From contig CACZLE010000017.1 of assembly GCA_902781945.1 (NCBI GenBank), positions 1-47,714 of the forward strand: DNA of 47,714 nt, written 5' to 3'. Shown here in pieces: positions 24,907 to 32,431 of this stretch. The translations under genes were made by a program, and so were the position numbers. The notes under the pieces are model-generated. The model was given only the letters and a program-made list of their open reading frames with translations, was not told the DNA's origin and made no database searches. This stretch comes from an uncultured Eubacteriales bacterium (GTDB lineage: Bacteria > Bacillota > Clostridia > Christensenellales > Aristaeellaceae). Numbering within the stretch: the stretch's first letter is position 1; the number at the start of each line of letters is the position of its first letter.

Positions 24907-26223
24907 TTATTTCGCCCGAATGACGATCATGCCGTCCTCCACGCGCTCTACCGTGCCGCACACGCTGGCGTGGATATCCGCGCCCAGAGCACCGTCTGCC
25001 ATGCGGGCGATCACATCGCCCCGCTGCACCGTGCTCCCAGCCTGCACGCAGGGCTCCGCCGGAGCACCGATGTGCTGCTTGACGGGAATGCACACGATGG
25101 GGGAGGTGGCCTCGATGGCCTCCTCGGGCACGGGCATATCATAGCGCTTCGCGTCAATGCGGGCCAGCACGCGCCCGGAGGGCGCCTGATGGATCTCCGC
25201 CAGGGCGGGCGGTTCTTTTAATTCAAATACGGGCTTTTCACCCTGGGCCCGCAAGGCCGCCTTGTGCATCTGCTGCACCCGCCGGGGATTGAGCCCCATG
25301 GGGCAGGCGTACAGCTCGCACACGCCGCATTCCATGCACAGCATGGCGGAGGGCTCCAGCTTGTCTCCCGCCGCGAAGGCCCGCATGGTCAGATGCGGAT
25401 AGATGGGATGGCCCAGCAGATGCCGGGGGCACAGATCGGTGCAGGTGCGGCATTGGATGCAGGTGGAGCGCGCTCGTACGCGGGCCTGGTCCATGGTCAG
25501 CTCCGCGTGGCGTACCAGGGTGTGCTCCGCCGGGAGCACCAGCACGCCACCCAGGGTCTTGGTCACCACGTTTTCCGCGCCCTCTGCTGCCAGAGGGCCC
25601 ATCATGGGGCCACCCAGCACCAGACGATAGCGGGGGATGATGGGGCCGCCGGCCTGCTCCAGCAGCAGGCTCACCGGCATGCCGATGGGGGCGCAGTACA
25701 CGCCGGGGCGCTTCACTTCGCCCGCCACCGTGACAAAGCGCCGGGTGACGGGCTTGCCGTTCAGGGCGCGCAGGGCGTTGAGCGCCGTGGATACGCTGAC
25801 CACCGTGCAGCCCACCTTGCCGGGCAGGCCCCCCGGCGGCACCGTGCGCCCGGTGGCGCTGTGCAGCAGGGCCTGCTCGTCGCCGATGGGATATACCGTG
25901 GGCAGCAAATGCAGCCGCACGGGAGGGGTCAGGGCTTTTTCCTTCAAGGCCCCGTTCAGCGCGGCGATCTGCGGCCCATAGTGATCCTTCAGGCAGATCA
26001 CGGCCTCCTTTGCGCTCACGATGGCGGCCAGGCGGGAGGCGGCTTCGATCAGCTGACCGGGATAATTCCGCATCAAATATTGGTCGCTTTTGAGCAGCGG
26101 CTCGCATTCCGCGCCGTTGATCAGCAGCGTGTCCGCGGGCGCGGCCAGCTTTTTCCACAGGGGAAAGCCTGCGCCGCCGCCGCCCACCACGCCGCCCTGG
26201 CGCAGCAAATCCAGCTCGTTCAT
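24907..26223 (-). CDS. PduS-like cobalamin reductase / RnfC-type Fe-S flavoprotein
   Basis: A 438-residue protein with the RnfC/NqrF-like N-terminus 'GVVGGGGAGFPLWKKLAAPADTLLINGAECEP' (11-42), which binds FMN and NAD(H). A SLBB segment follows, then two ferredoxin-like [4Fe-4S] sites: Cys255/258/261/265 and Cys296/299/302/307. The C-terminus (~370-438) is a biotinyl-lipoyl-like hammerhead. PduS reduces cob(III)alamin so that an adenosyltransferase can rebuild coenzyme B12 within a microcompartment; EutT here would be the partner. Its end overlaps nothing, and its start overlaps the eutN stop by 4 bases. It probably docks to the PduT-like shell protein. Confidence 0.88.
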   Translation of the reverse strand: MNELDLLRQGGVVGGGGAGFPLWKKLAAPADTLLINGAECEPLLKSDQYLMRNYPGQLIEAASRLAAIVSAKEAVICLKDHYGPQIAALNGALKEKALTPPVRLHLLPTVYPIGDEQALLHSATGRTVPPGGLPGKVGCTVVSVSTALNALRALNGKPVTRRFVTVAGEVKRPGVYCAPIGMPVSLLLEQAGGPIIPRYRLVLGGPMMGPLAAEGAENVVTKTLGGVLVLPAEHTLVRHAELTMDQARVRARSTCIQCRTCTDLCPRHLLGHPIYPHLTMRAFAAGDKLEPSAMLCMECGVCELYACPMGLNPRRVQQMHKAALRAQGEKPVFELKEPPALAEIHQAPSGRVLARIDAKRYDMPVPEEAIEATSPIVCIPVKQHIGAPAEPCVQAGSTVQRGDVIARMADGALGADIHASVCGTVERVEDGMIVIRAK

Positions 26224-26492
26224 TTGCCCTGCACCTCATGGATGTCGATGATGGCCACGATGGCCGCGTCCACCGGGGAATCCTGTTGGCCCACGGCCTT
26301 GCGGGCGGAGGAGCCTTGGGCGACGATGACCATTTCGCCGATGCCGGCGTCAATGGTGTCCACGGCCACCAGGGCTTCCCCCGTGGGGGTGCCGTCCAGC
26401 TTGGCAGGCTCCACGATCATGAGCTTGCGGCCCACCAGGGTGTCTTCCTTGCGGGTGGCCCACAGGTTGCCGACCACTTTTGCGATGAACAT
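26220..26492 (-). CDS. eutN: EutN/CcmL-type BMC vertex pentamer
   Basis: A 90-residue BMC-P protein that caps the vertices of the polyhedral shell. 'MFIAKVVGNLWATRKEDTLVGRKLMIVE' and 'VDTIDAGIGEMVIVAQGSSAR' are the classic beta-barrel signatures, followed by 'VDAAIVAIID'. It is the only pentamer gene in the window, enough to close a shell. It starts 4 bases after the PduL stop and its last codons overlap the PduS-like start. Confidence 0.93.
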   Translation of the reverse strand: MFIAKVVGNLWATRKEDTLVGRKLMIVEPAKLDGTPTGEALVAVDTIDAGIGEMVIVAQGSSARKAVGQQDSPVDAAIVAIIDIHEVQGK

Positions 26493-26496
26493 CTGC

Positions 26497-27351
26497 TCAG
26501 CCTCCGTAAGTCAAATTCAGGCCCAGGCTCTTGGCCGTATCGCGGGCCAGGGGGGTAATGATCTGCCCTTTGGCAACGCACAGGCTCTTGGCGCCGCTCT
26601 TGCACAGCTTTTTAATATCCTGCTCGGTGATCAGCTTGCCGGGCAGCGTCTGGCATTCCGGTTGGAGCACGGGCGCGGAGGCCGGAGCATCACAGGGAGC
26701 ACAGGCGGCAGGGGCGGAGCAGCTGACGATCTGACAGGTACAGTCCTTGCCCGCGCCCGCGGCGTTGGCCTCGTCTGTATCCATATGCAGCGCCAGGGCG
26801 GATTGTTTGCTGACCCGAACGGGCACGTCCTCCAATATCAGGGGACGGCTGCCCAGCACCCGCACGCATACGCTTTGACCGTGCTGCACGCCGAAGGCCG
26901 CCGCGTCCTCGGGGGTCATATGCAGATGGCGTTTGGCCACGATGGCCGCCTTGCGGGTGATCACCACGCTGCCCGCCTGGATGGTTACGGCGGCGGCGTC
27001 TGCCAATTCACCGGACAGCCGCACCGGCGCGGAAATACCCAGCGTCCGGGCGTCGGTGGCGGAGATCTCCACCTGGGTCGCGCCCCGGGTGGGACCCAAC
27101 ACGGCCACGTTGTCCAATATGCCCTTGGGGCCGATGAGCCGCACCCGGCAATTGGACAGGTATTGCCCCGGCTGGCTGATCTCCCGGGCGCATTCCAGCT
27201 GGTCCAGGCCAAACAGCGTTTTTAAGTCTTCCTTGGATAAATGCACGTGCCGCGCCGACATCTCCGCCGGGATCAGCCGGTCAGGACAGGGCTTTTTTTC
27301 CTTGGCAAGCCGGGCGACGACCTCCCGGACGATGGCTTCGATCTGATCCAT
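26497..27351 (-). CDS. pduL: Phosphate acyltransferase PduL (acetyl-CoA to acetyl phosphate) with C-terminal extension
   Basis: A 284-residue PduL-type phosphotransacylase, which recycles CoA inside the compartment. Zinc ligands are all visible: 'SARHVHLS', 'AKRHLHMT' and 'LALHMDTDEAN'. The N-terminal helix 'MDQIEAIVREVVARL' is a typical encapsulation peptide. After the catalytic part comes a Cys/Ala/Pro-rich linker and a ~45-residue tail ('LITEQDIKKLCKSG...ITPLARDTAKSLGL') of a kind also found on other compartment proteins such as EutQ-like ones. ATG 27351 follows GGGAGG; an in-frame upstream extension to 27459 overlaps eutT and has no ribosome site. It replaces the EutD phosphotransacetylase of enteric eut operons. 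Confidence 0.9.
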   Translation of the reverse strand: MDQIEAIVREVVARLAKEKKPCPDRLIPAEMSARHVHLSKEDLKTLFGLDQLECAREISQPGQYLSNCRVRLIGPKGILDNVAVLGPTRGATQVEISATDARTLGISAPVRLSGELADAAAVTIQAGSVVITRKAAIVAKRHLHMTPEDAAAFGVQHGQSVCVRVLGSRPLILEDVPVRVSKQSALALHMDTDEANAAGAGKDCTCQIVSCSAPAACAPCDAPASAPVLQPECQTLPGKLITEQDIKKLCKSGAKSLCVAKGQIITPLARDTAKSLGLNLTYGG

Positions 27352-27364
27352 GCTCTTTCCTCCC

Positions 27365-28030
27365 TTACCGGCGGGCAGCGCGGAGCTGCAATACGTAGAA
27401 ATAGCTGGACAGGCGGTTGAGGGCCAGCACACAGTCCTCGTGCTGCACCCTTTGCCCATCCCAAAACGCCTGCACGGCGGCCAATTCAGTCTCGCGGGTC
27501 AGGGCCCGCAGACGGTTGAGCTGCGCGGCAAACAGCCCGTGCTCCGGCGCGGGCACAATATGGCCGGGAAAGCCGAAATCCTCCGGATGATGGGAGCACC
27601 GGTGCACTTCCTCCGCCGTCATGCCGTCCAGCGTCCAGGGGGCCACGGGAGCTTCTTTCACCTCGGCGGCCAGCACGGCGCGCACCAGCGTCAGGGCGTC
27701 GCTCAGCGGAGCACGCCACTGGGGATCGCAGCCCGCTTCCAGCACCAGGATCTCGCTTTCCAGGGTATCCAATTTGCCCCGCAGGATGATGCGGGGATGG
27801 GCCTTGCATACCAGCTGGCGGGCGTTCAGGTTGGTCATGTGCTCGGGCTTGCGGCTGCCTGCCGACACGGGGGTCGCGCGGGTGGGCGACGCCTCGTGCC
27901 GGTACAGCCGCAGGTCCATCAAATACTGCCGTGCGGCGGGGGTCAGCTTGCAGTCGGCGGGCGCCTGATAGCTTTCCGGCACCCCCGACGCAAACTGATC
28001 CCGCAGCTCGCGCTCAGTAATATAGCGCAT
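27365..28030 (-). CDS. eutT: EutT-type ATP:cob(I)alamin adenosyltransferase
   Basis: A 221-residue enzyme that makes adenosylcobalamin, the cofactor of ethanolamine ammonia-lyase. The EutT signature 'KPEHMTNLNARQLVCKAHPRIILRGKLD' is split here across ~61-88, and the helical core ('LNRLSSYFYVLQL' at the end) fits the cobalamin adenosyltransferase fold. The HX11CCX2C metal motif of Salmonella EutT is not present; only one Cys (VCKAHPR) lies in that region, so this is the metal-site-poor version. It sits between the EutM-type shells and pduL with a 13-base gap to pduL. Confidence 0.87.
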   Translation of the reverse strand: MRYITERELRDQFASGVPESYQAPADCKLTPAARQYLMDLRLYRHEASPTRATPVSAGSRKPEHMTNLNARQLVCKAHPRIILRGKLDTLESEILVLEAGCDPQWRAPLSDALTLVRAVLAAEVKEAPVAPWTLDGMTAEEVHRCSHHPEDFGFPGHIVPAPEHGLFAAQLNRLRALTRETELAAVQAFWDGQRVQHEDCVLALNRLSSYFYVLQLRAARR

Positions 28031-28084
28031 AGGAAATAAGCCTCCTTAAAATCGGAGTGCAAACATCAGCATATCGCCGCCTGC

Positions 28085-28372
28085 TTACGCGTCGATATGG
28101 GGCAGGATGCCTTCCACCTCGCCATGGGGACGGGGAATGACATGCTGGGAAATCAGGTTGCCCACGCGCTGGGCCGCCGCCGCGCCGGCATCCACAGCCG
28201 CCTTCACAGCGCCCACTTCGCCGCGCACCATCACGGTCACCAGTCCGCCGCCCACGTGCACCTTGCCGATCAGGGTCACGTCCGCCGCCTTCACCATGGC
28301 GTCAGCCGCCTCGATGGAGCCGATCAGGCCGCGGGTTTCGATCATGCCAAGAGCGATCTTGTCGTAATTCAT
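28085..28372 (-). CDS. eutM: EutM-type BMC-H shell hexamer (second copy in transcription order)
   Basis: A 95-residue single BMC-domain protein forming the flat hexameric tiles of the shell. '[20 protein letters not shown]' and '[37 protein letters not shown]' are textbook. The pore loop region is 'KVHVGGG'. It is nearly identical to the neighbouring gene (28388-28684), differing mainly at the ends and a few surface positions; the two are separated by 15 bases. It may fine-tune shell composition or simply raise dosage. Confidence 0.93.
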   Translation of the reverse strand: MNYDKIALGMIETRGLIGSIEAADAMVKAADVTLIGKVHVGGGLVTVMVRGEVGAVKAAVDAGAAAAQRVGNLISQHVIPRPHGEVEGILPHIDA

Positions 28373-28387
28373 GGTATACCTCCTGCC

Positions 28388-28684
28388 TTACTTCACGTCG
28401 ATATGGGGGAGAATGCCTTCCACTTCGGGATGGGGACGGGGGATGACATGGACGGAAACCAGCTCACCCACGCGCTGGGCCGCCGCCGCGCCCGCGTCGG
28501 TGGCCGCTTTCACCGCGCCCACGTCGCCGCGCACCATCACGGTGACCAGTCCGCCGCCCACGTGCACCTTGCCGATCAGGGTGACGTTGGCCGCCTTCAC
28601 CATGGCATCGGCTGCTTCCACGGAGCCCACCAGGCCCTTGGTTTCCACCATGCCCAACGCGATCTTTTCATAATCCTGATTCAT
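28388..28684 (-). CDS. eutM: EutM-type BMC-H shell hexamer (first copy)
   Basis: A 98-residue BMC-H protein ('[28 protein letters not shown]'), a tandem paralogue of 28085-28372 with the same '[20 protein letters not shown]' core and the same C-terminal '[11 protein letters not shown]' end. Long stretches of DNA are shared, so a recent duplication or continuing gene conversion is likely. Located 64 bases after eutE. Confidence 0.93.
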   Translation of the reverse strand: MNQDYEKIALGMVETKGLVGSVEAADAMVKAANVTLIGKVHVGGGLVTVMVRGDVGAVKAATDAGAAAAQRVGELVSVHVIPRPHPEVEGILPHIDVK

Positions 28685-28748
28685 AATGAACCTCCTCTGA
28701 ATGGGTTGAAGAAACGATATTTATATGCCTGACCGCAGGCGGAAAAGC

Positions 28749-30227
28749 TCAGGAAAGTCCGCGCACCTGGCGCAGCACCGCCTGGACGATGCGCTCCATG
28801 TCGTCGGCGTTCAGATTGCCGCCGGCAGGCGCGCAGGCGCTTTGCTGGCAGCCGCCCGCCATCTTGCTCACGTCCTCGGGCTCGATGAGGCCGTAGGCCG
28901 CCCGGCGGATCTGATACAGGTGATGCACGGTCACATTATCGCTGGTGGCGCTGCCGCCCACCGCGCCGCAGCCCAGGGTAAAGCTGGGGCTGATGCCCGT
29001 GGTGGCGCCGATGCCGCCCTGGGTGGAGCCGGTGTTGACCAGCAGGCGGGAGACGGGCTTCTTGAGCACGAAGGTGCGCACCAGCTCGGGATTATTGGTA
29101 TGGATGGACAGGCTGTGGCCGATGCCGCCAAAGCGCAGCAGCTCCAGGCATTTTTCGCAGGCGTGCTGCCAGTCCGGCTCGGTGTAGAAGGCCAGCAGCG
29201 GGCTCAGCTTCTCAATGGAGAAGGGATAATCTTTGCCCACCTTGTCCTGCTCGCACAATATCACCTTGGTGTCCTGGGGAATGGTGATGCCCGCCAGCTT
29301 GGCGATGTCCAGGGCGCTCTTGCCCACGATGCGGGGGTTCACCGTATCCGCGCCGGGGCGCTTCATCACGGCTTCCAGCTTGCGCTGCTCCTCGCCGGAG
29401 ACGAAATAGCCGCCCTGGCGCTTGAATTGGGCGATCACCTCGTCCCGAATGCAGCTTTCGGTCACCACGCTCTGCTCGGAGGCGCAGATGGTGCCGTTGT
29501 CAAAGGTCTTGCTGGCGATGATGCGGCGCACGGCGCTCTGAATATCTGCGGTGCGCTCGATGAAGGCGGGCACGTTGCCGGGGCCCACGCCCAGGGCCGG
29601 GGTGCCGCTGGAATAGGCCGCCTTCACCATGGCGCTGCCGCCGGTGGCGATGATCATGTTGCTGCGCTTCATCAGCTCCGCCGTGCCGCCGATGGTGGGG
29701 ATGGTCATCATGGTCACCAGCCCGTCGGGGGCGCCCGCCTCCATGGCGGCGGCGTTCAGGATGCGTACCGCCTCGCCGATGCAGTTCAGGGCGCTGGGAT
29801 GGGGCGAGACGATCAGCGCGTTGCCTGCCTTGACGGAGATCAGGGCCTTGAAGATGGTGGTGCTGGTGGGGTTGGTGCTGGGCACCAGGCCTGCCACCAC
29901 GCCTACGGGGATGGCCACCTCCAGCATCTTTTTAGCCGTATCCTCGTGGATGATGCCGATGGTCTTTTCGTCCTTGATGCAGTTGTACACCGTCCTGGCG
30001 GCGAACAGATTTTTGACCACCTTGTCGCTTTCCTTGCCAAAGCCGGTGTCGGCCACGGCCATCTGGGCCAGCTTCTGGGCGTTTCGCTCCGCGGCCCCCG
30101 CCATGGCGGCCACGATGCGGTCCACCTGCTGCTGATCCATTTCAGCCAGCACGGCCTGAGCGGCTTTTGCTTTTTTCACCAGATCCCGGGCTTCCTGTAT
30201 GGAGGCAAGATCCTTGTCCAGTTCCAT
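28749..30227 (-). CDS. eutE: Acetaldehyde dehydrogenase (acylating) EutE with C-terminal encapsulation peptide
   Basis: A 492-residue CoA-acylating aldehyde dehydrogenase turning acetaldehyde into acetyl-CoA with NAD+. The catalytic Cys248 lies in 'DNGTICASEQS', and the cofactor-binding 'VGVVAGLVPSTNPTSTTIF' in the first half is intact. Unlike enteric EutE, the compartment-targeting helix is at the C-terminus: after a Cys/Gly linker ('GGCQQSACAPAGGN'), the amphipathic 'DDMERIVQAVLRQVRGL' ends the protein. Its partner alcohol dehydrogenase (EutG) is not in this window, so NAD+ recycling must occur by another route, possibly the PduS-like protein. Confidence 0.93.
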   Translation of the reverse strand: MELDKDLASIQEARDLVKKAKAAQAVLAEMDQQQVDRIVAAMAGAAERNAQKLAQMAVADTGFGKESDKVVKNLFAARTVYNCIKDEKTIGIIHEDTAKKMLEVAIPVGVVAGLVPSTNPTSTTIFKALISVKAGNALIVSPHPSALNCIGEAVRILNAAAMEAGAPDGLVTMMTIPTIGGTAELMKRSNMIIATGGSAMVKAAYSSGTPALGVGPGNVPAFIERTADIQSAVRRIIASKTFDNGTICASEQSVVTESCIRDEVIAQFKRQGGYFVSGEEQRKLEAVMKRPGADTVNPRIVGKSALDIAKLAGITIPQDTKVILCEQDKVGKDYPFSIEKLSPLLAFYTEPDWQHACEKCLELLRFGGIGHSLSIHTNNPELVRTFVLKKPVSRLLVNTGSTQGGIGATTGISPSFTLGCGAVGGSATSDNVTVHHLYQIRRAAYGLIEPEDVSKMAGGCQQSACAPAGGNLNADDMERIVQAVLRQVRGLS

Positions 30228-30258
30228 GGCGTTCGCATCCTTTCGTGGAATTTAGGGG

Positions 30259-30837
30259 TTATTTCTGATAATACTTGTTCAACGCGTCCAGCAGCGTGGC
30301 CTTATTGGCGTAGCGGATCTCATTGGCGCTCATGGGGAAGTCCGTCAGCTTTCTCACAAAGGAGCGCAGCTGCACCACCTTCCATCCCTTCATAGCCTCC
30401 AGATCAGGAACATCCGCCTTGGACGCTTCTTCAGGCTTCTTTTCTTCCTTCTTCTCTTCTGCTTTGGGAGCAGGTTTACAGCCCCTCAGCTCCCGCATGC
30501 CGCCCTCGCAGCCTCCGCAGGCGGCGCATCCGCCCTGGGCCCGCTTGCCCGGTCCCACGCCGGGATCGCTGGACAGCATGCAGAACACCTCCGGCATGGC
30601 CCGGGGTATCACGTGGGCGCTGAGCAGGTTGCCCACCCGCTGGGCCGCCGCGGCTCCCGCGTCCACCGCCGCCTGCACCGCGGCCACGTCTCCTTCAAAG
30701 CGTACCATCACCAGGCCGCCGCGCACATAATCCGTGCCCAGCAGCCGCACGTTGGCCGCCTTCAGCCCGGCGTCCGCCGCCTCAATGGCGGAGAGCAGTC
30801 CGCTGGTTTCAATCATCCCCAGGGCTGTAATTTCCAT
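30259..30837 (-). CDS. BMC-H shell protein with Cys-rich linker and SAP-like tail (EutK-like)
   Basis: A 192-residue protein in three parts. Residues 1-~88 are a normal BMC-H domain ('ALGMIETSGLLSAIEAADAG'). Residues ~95-145 form a linker with four cysteines (104, 107, 110, 120; CAACGGC core), then a run of Lys, Glu and Ala. Residues ~145-192 ('EAMKGWKVVQLRSFVRKL...NKATLLDALNKYYQK') resemble a SAP/Rho-N-type helix-extended-helix, normally nucleic-acid binding. It occupies the place of EutK, which also has a tail able to bind nucleic acid, but the cysteine cluster is an addition that could hold a metal or Fe-S centre. The tail assignment is by eye. Confidence 0.75.
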   Translation of the reverse strand: MEITALGMIETSGLLSAIEAADAGLKAANVRLLGTDYVRGGLVMVRFEGDVAAVQAAVDAGAAAAQRVGNLLSAHVIPRAMPEVFCMLSSDPGVGPGKRAQGGCAACGGCEGGMRELRGCKPAPKAEEKKEEKKPEEASKADVPDLEAMKGWKVVQLRSFVRKLTDFPMSANEIRYANKATLLDALNKYYQK

Positions 30838-30863
30838 GTGCCGCAGTCCTTTCTACTTAATCG

Positions 30864-31523
30864 TTATTCGCTCATCCGGATGGGGTTGTTGGCCACGTCG
30901 ATCACCGCCCGGGCAAAGGCCTCGCAGGCCGCCCGGCAGTCGGATTGGGAGCCCGTCAGCAAGCCGCCGCCAAAGTTGGTGGGGGATGGGGGACCGTAGA
31001 ATTCCACCATCCGCACCTGGGCGGCTTTCAGGGCCTTGTCCAGGGCGTAAATGCTTTCCAGGGGCGGGGCGATCAGGTAGGCCAGGGGGCTGCCCTCCGG
31101 GATACCGCATTGGGCGGATAAATAGCTGCCCGTGCGGGAAATGCAATGGGCGTAGTACACCACACTGTCGTCAGCGTTGGCGCTGTAAAAGCTGGCGTCG
31201 TATTCGATCATGCGGCGGGCAGCCGCCAGACCGGCCTCCACTTCGTCCGGGGTGGGTCCGGCCAGGATGCCCAGAAATTCGCCCGCCAGACCGGTGTTGG
31301 CGTTGGCCGCACCCGCATACATGGACTGGGCATAGGCCACGAATACGCTGGCCTTCTTGGTGGCTTCGTCCAGGGCAGTGTAGCCCACGTCGTCGCTGTC
31401 ACAGGTGATCAGGCCCAGGGAGTGCACCTCGGGCCCCAGCTTCAGCCGCTCCCGCAGCCCGGCATCCACCCGGGGGATCAGGCGCACGGCGAGAACTGTG
31501 GCTGGCATGCGGTCTCCCTGCAA
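30864..31523 (-). CDS. eutL: EutL tandem BMC-domain shell trimer
   Basis: A 219-residue BMC-T protein whose trimers open and close a central pore and bind ethanolamine. It matches EutL along its length, for example 'SLGLITCDSDDVGYTALDEATKKA', 'SMYAGAANANTG', 'AYLIAPPLESIYALDKALKAAQVRM' and 'NFGGGLLTGSQSDCRAACEAFARAVI'. Two starts are possible: TTG at 31523, with AGGAGG seven bases upstream, and ATG at 31508, with GGGAG five bases upstream. I give the TTG because its ribosome site is better. It follows eutC after 23 bases. Confidence 0.92.
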   Translation of the reverse strand: MQGDRMPATVLAVRLIPRVDAGLRERLKLGPEVHSLGLITCDSDDVGYTALDEATKKASVFVAYAQSMYAGAANANTGLAGEFLGILAGPTPDEVEAGLAAARRMIEYDASFYSANADDSVVYYAHCISRTGSYLSAQCGIPEGSPLAYLIAPPLESIYALDKALKAAQVRMVEFYGPPSPTNFGGGLLTGSQSDCRAACEAFARAVIDVANNPIRMSE

Positions 31524-31546
31524 GCGGATGCCTCCTTTCTATGGCG

Positions 31547-32407
31547 TTACACCGGCAAATCGGTGCCGCTGGCTTTCTTTTCCATCATCAGTTGGATCAG
31601 ATCCACAATGTGCGCGCCCGCCTCCACCGCCGGGGTGCCGCCCCGGTGAATGTTGGCCAGCACGGTGCGGCGGCTTTCCGCCATGCCCACCGTGGGCTTA
31701 TAGGCAATGTAGGCGCTCATGCTCTCCGCCGTCACCAGGCCGGGACGCTCGCCCAGCAGCACGCACACCACGTCCGCGCCGCAGGCCTCGCCGATCTGAT
31801 CCTCCGTGGCCACGCGGCCAAACTTGACGAAGAAGGGATCGCTGACCCGGAGTCCCGCCGCCTGCAATCCGTCGTGGATCACGGGCAGGATGTCGGCGGC
31901 GTTGGCGTGCACGGCGCTGGAGGACAGGCCGTCCGCCACATAGAGCACCACCTGGGTGCCCGCGGGGATGCTGGCTTTGATCTTTTGCAGGGTGTCCGCC
32001 GGGAACACGCGGCCCTTGTCCGGCCTGGTCAAGAATTCCTCCCGGCTTTCGCAGCTGGTCTGGTACACCTGCCAGCCCATCTGCTGGATGAACTCCTCCG
32101 GCACATCGGAGAATACCGCGTCCTGAGCGGCGGCGTGATCGGCCTGGAAGCGGAGCATGGTCTCGGTGCGATAGCGTGCTCCGGCCCGGCCCACGCCGAT
32201 GCGGGCGGGGGTGCGCTCCTTCATGGCCAGGAAAGCGGCCTGGTCGTGGGGGCTCTCCACCAGGTACTGACGGCGCAGGTCGATGGCGGAAATATCCGGC
32301 AGGGGATCGCCGGAAGCTGCTGGAGCACCGGTGCTCTCCCGCGGAGCATCCTGGCCCAGCCGGGCCAGCACCTGCTCCACCACAGCGCGGATCTGCTGTT
32401 CAGTCAT
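31547..32407 (-). CDS. eutC: Ethanolamine ammonia-lyase small subunit
   Basis: A 286-residue partner of EutB that completes the adenosylcobalamin site. 'GRAGARYRTETMLRFQADHAAAQDAVF' and 'VLYVADGLSSSAVHANAADILP' are the conserved cofactor-tail and substrate regions. The N-terminal helix 'MTEQQIRAVVEQVLARLGQ' followed by a Ser/Pro/Ala linker is an encapsulation peptide, as in enteric EutC. ATG 32407 has GGGAGG upstream. It lies 24 bases after eutB. Confidence 0.95.
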   Translation of the reverse strand: MTEQQIRAVVEQVLARLGQDAPRESTGAPAASGDPLPDISAIDLRRQYLVESPHDQAAFLAMKERTPARIGVGRAGARYRTETMLRFQADHAAAQDAVFSDVPEEFIQQMGWQVYQTSCESREEFLTRPDKGRVFPADTLQKIKASIPAGTQVVLYVADGLSSSAVHANAADILPVIHDGLQAAGLRVSDPFFVKFGRVATEDQIGEACGADVVCVLLGERPGLVTAESMSAYIAYKPTVGMAESRRTVLANIHRGGTPAVEAGAHIVDLIQLMMEKKASGTDLPV

Positions 32408-32431
32408 GCTTTTTCCTCCCTCCCTGCGTGA

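Noticed and set aside
28085..28684. Direct DNA repeat of ~250 bp
   Set aside because: Explained by the two eutM paralogues; it is coding duplication, not a mobile repeat.
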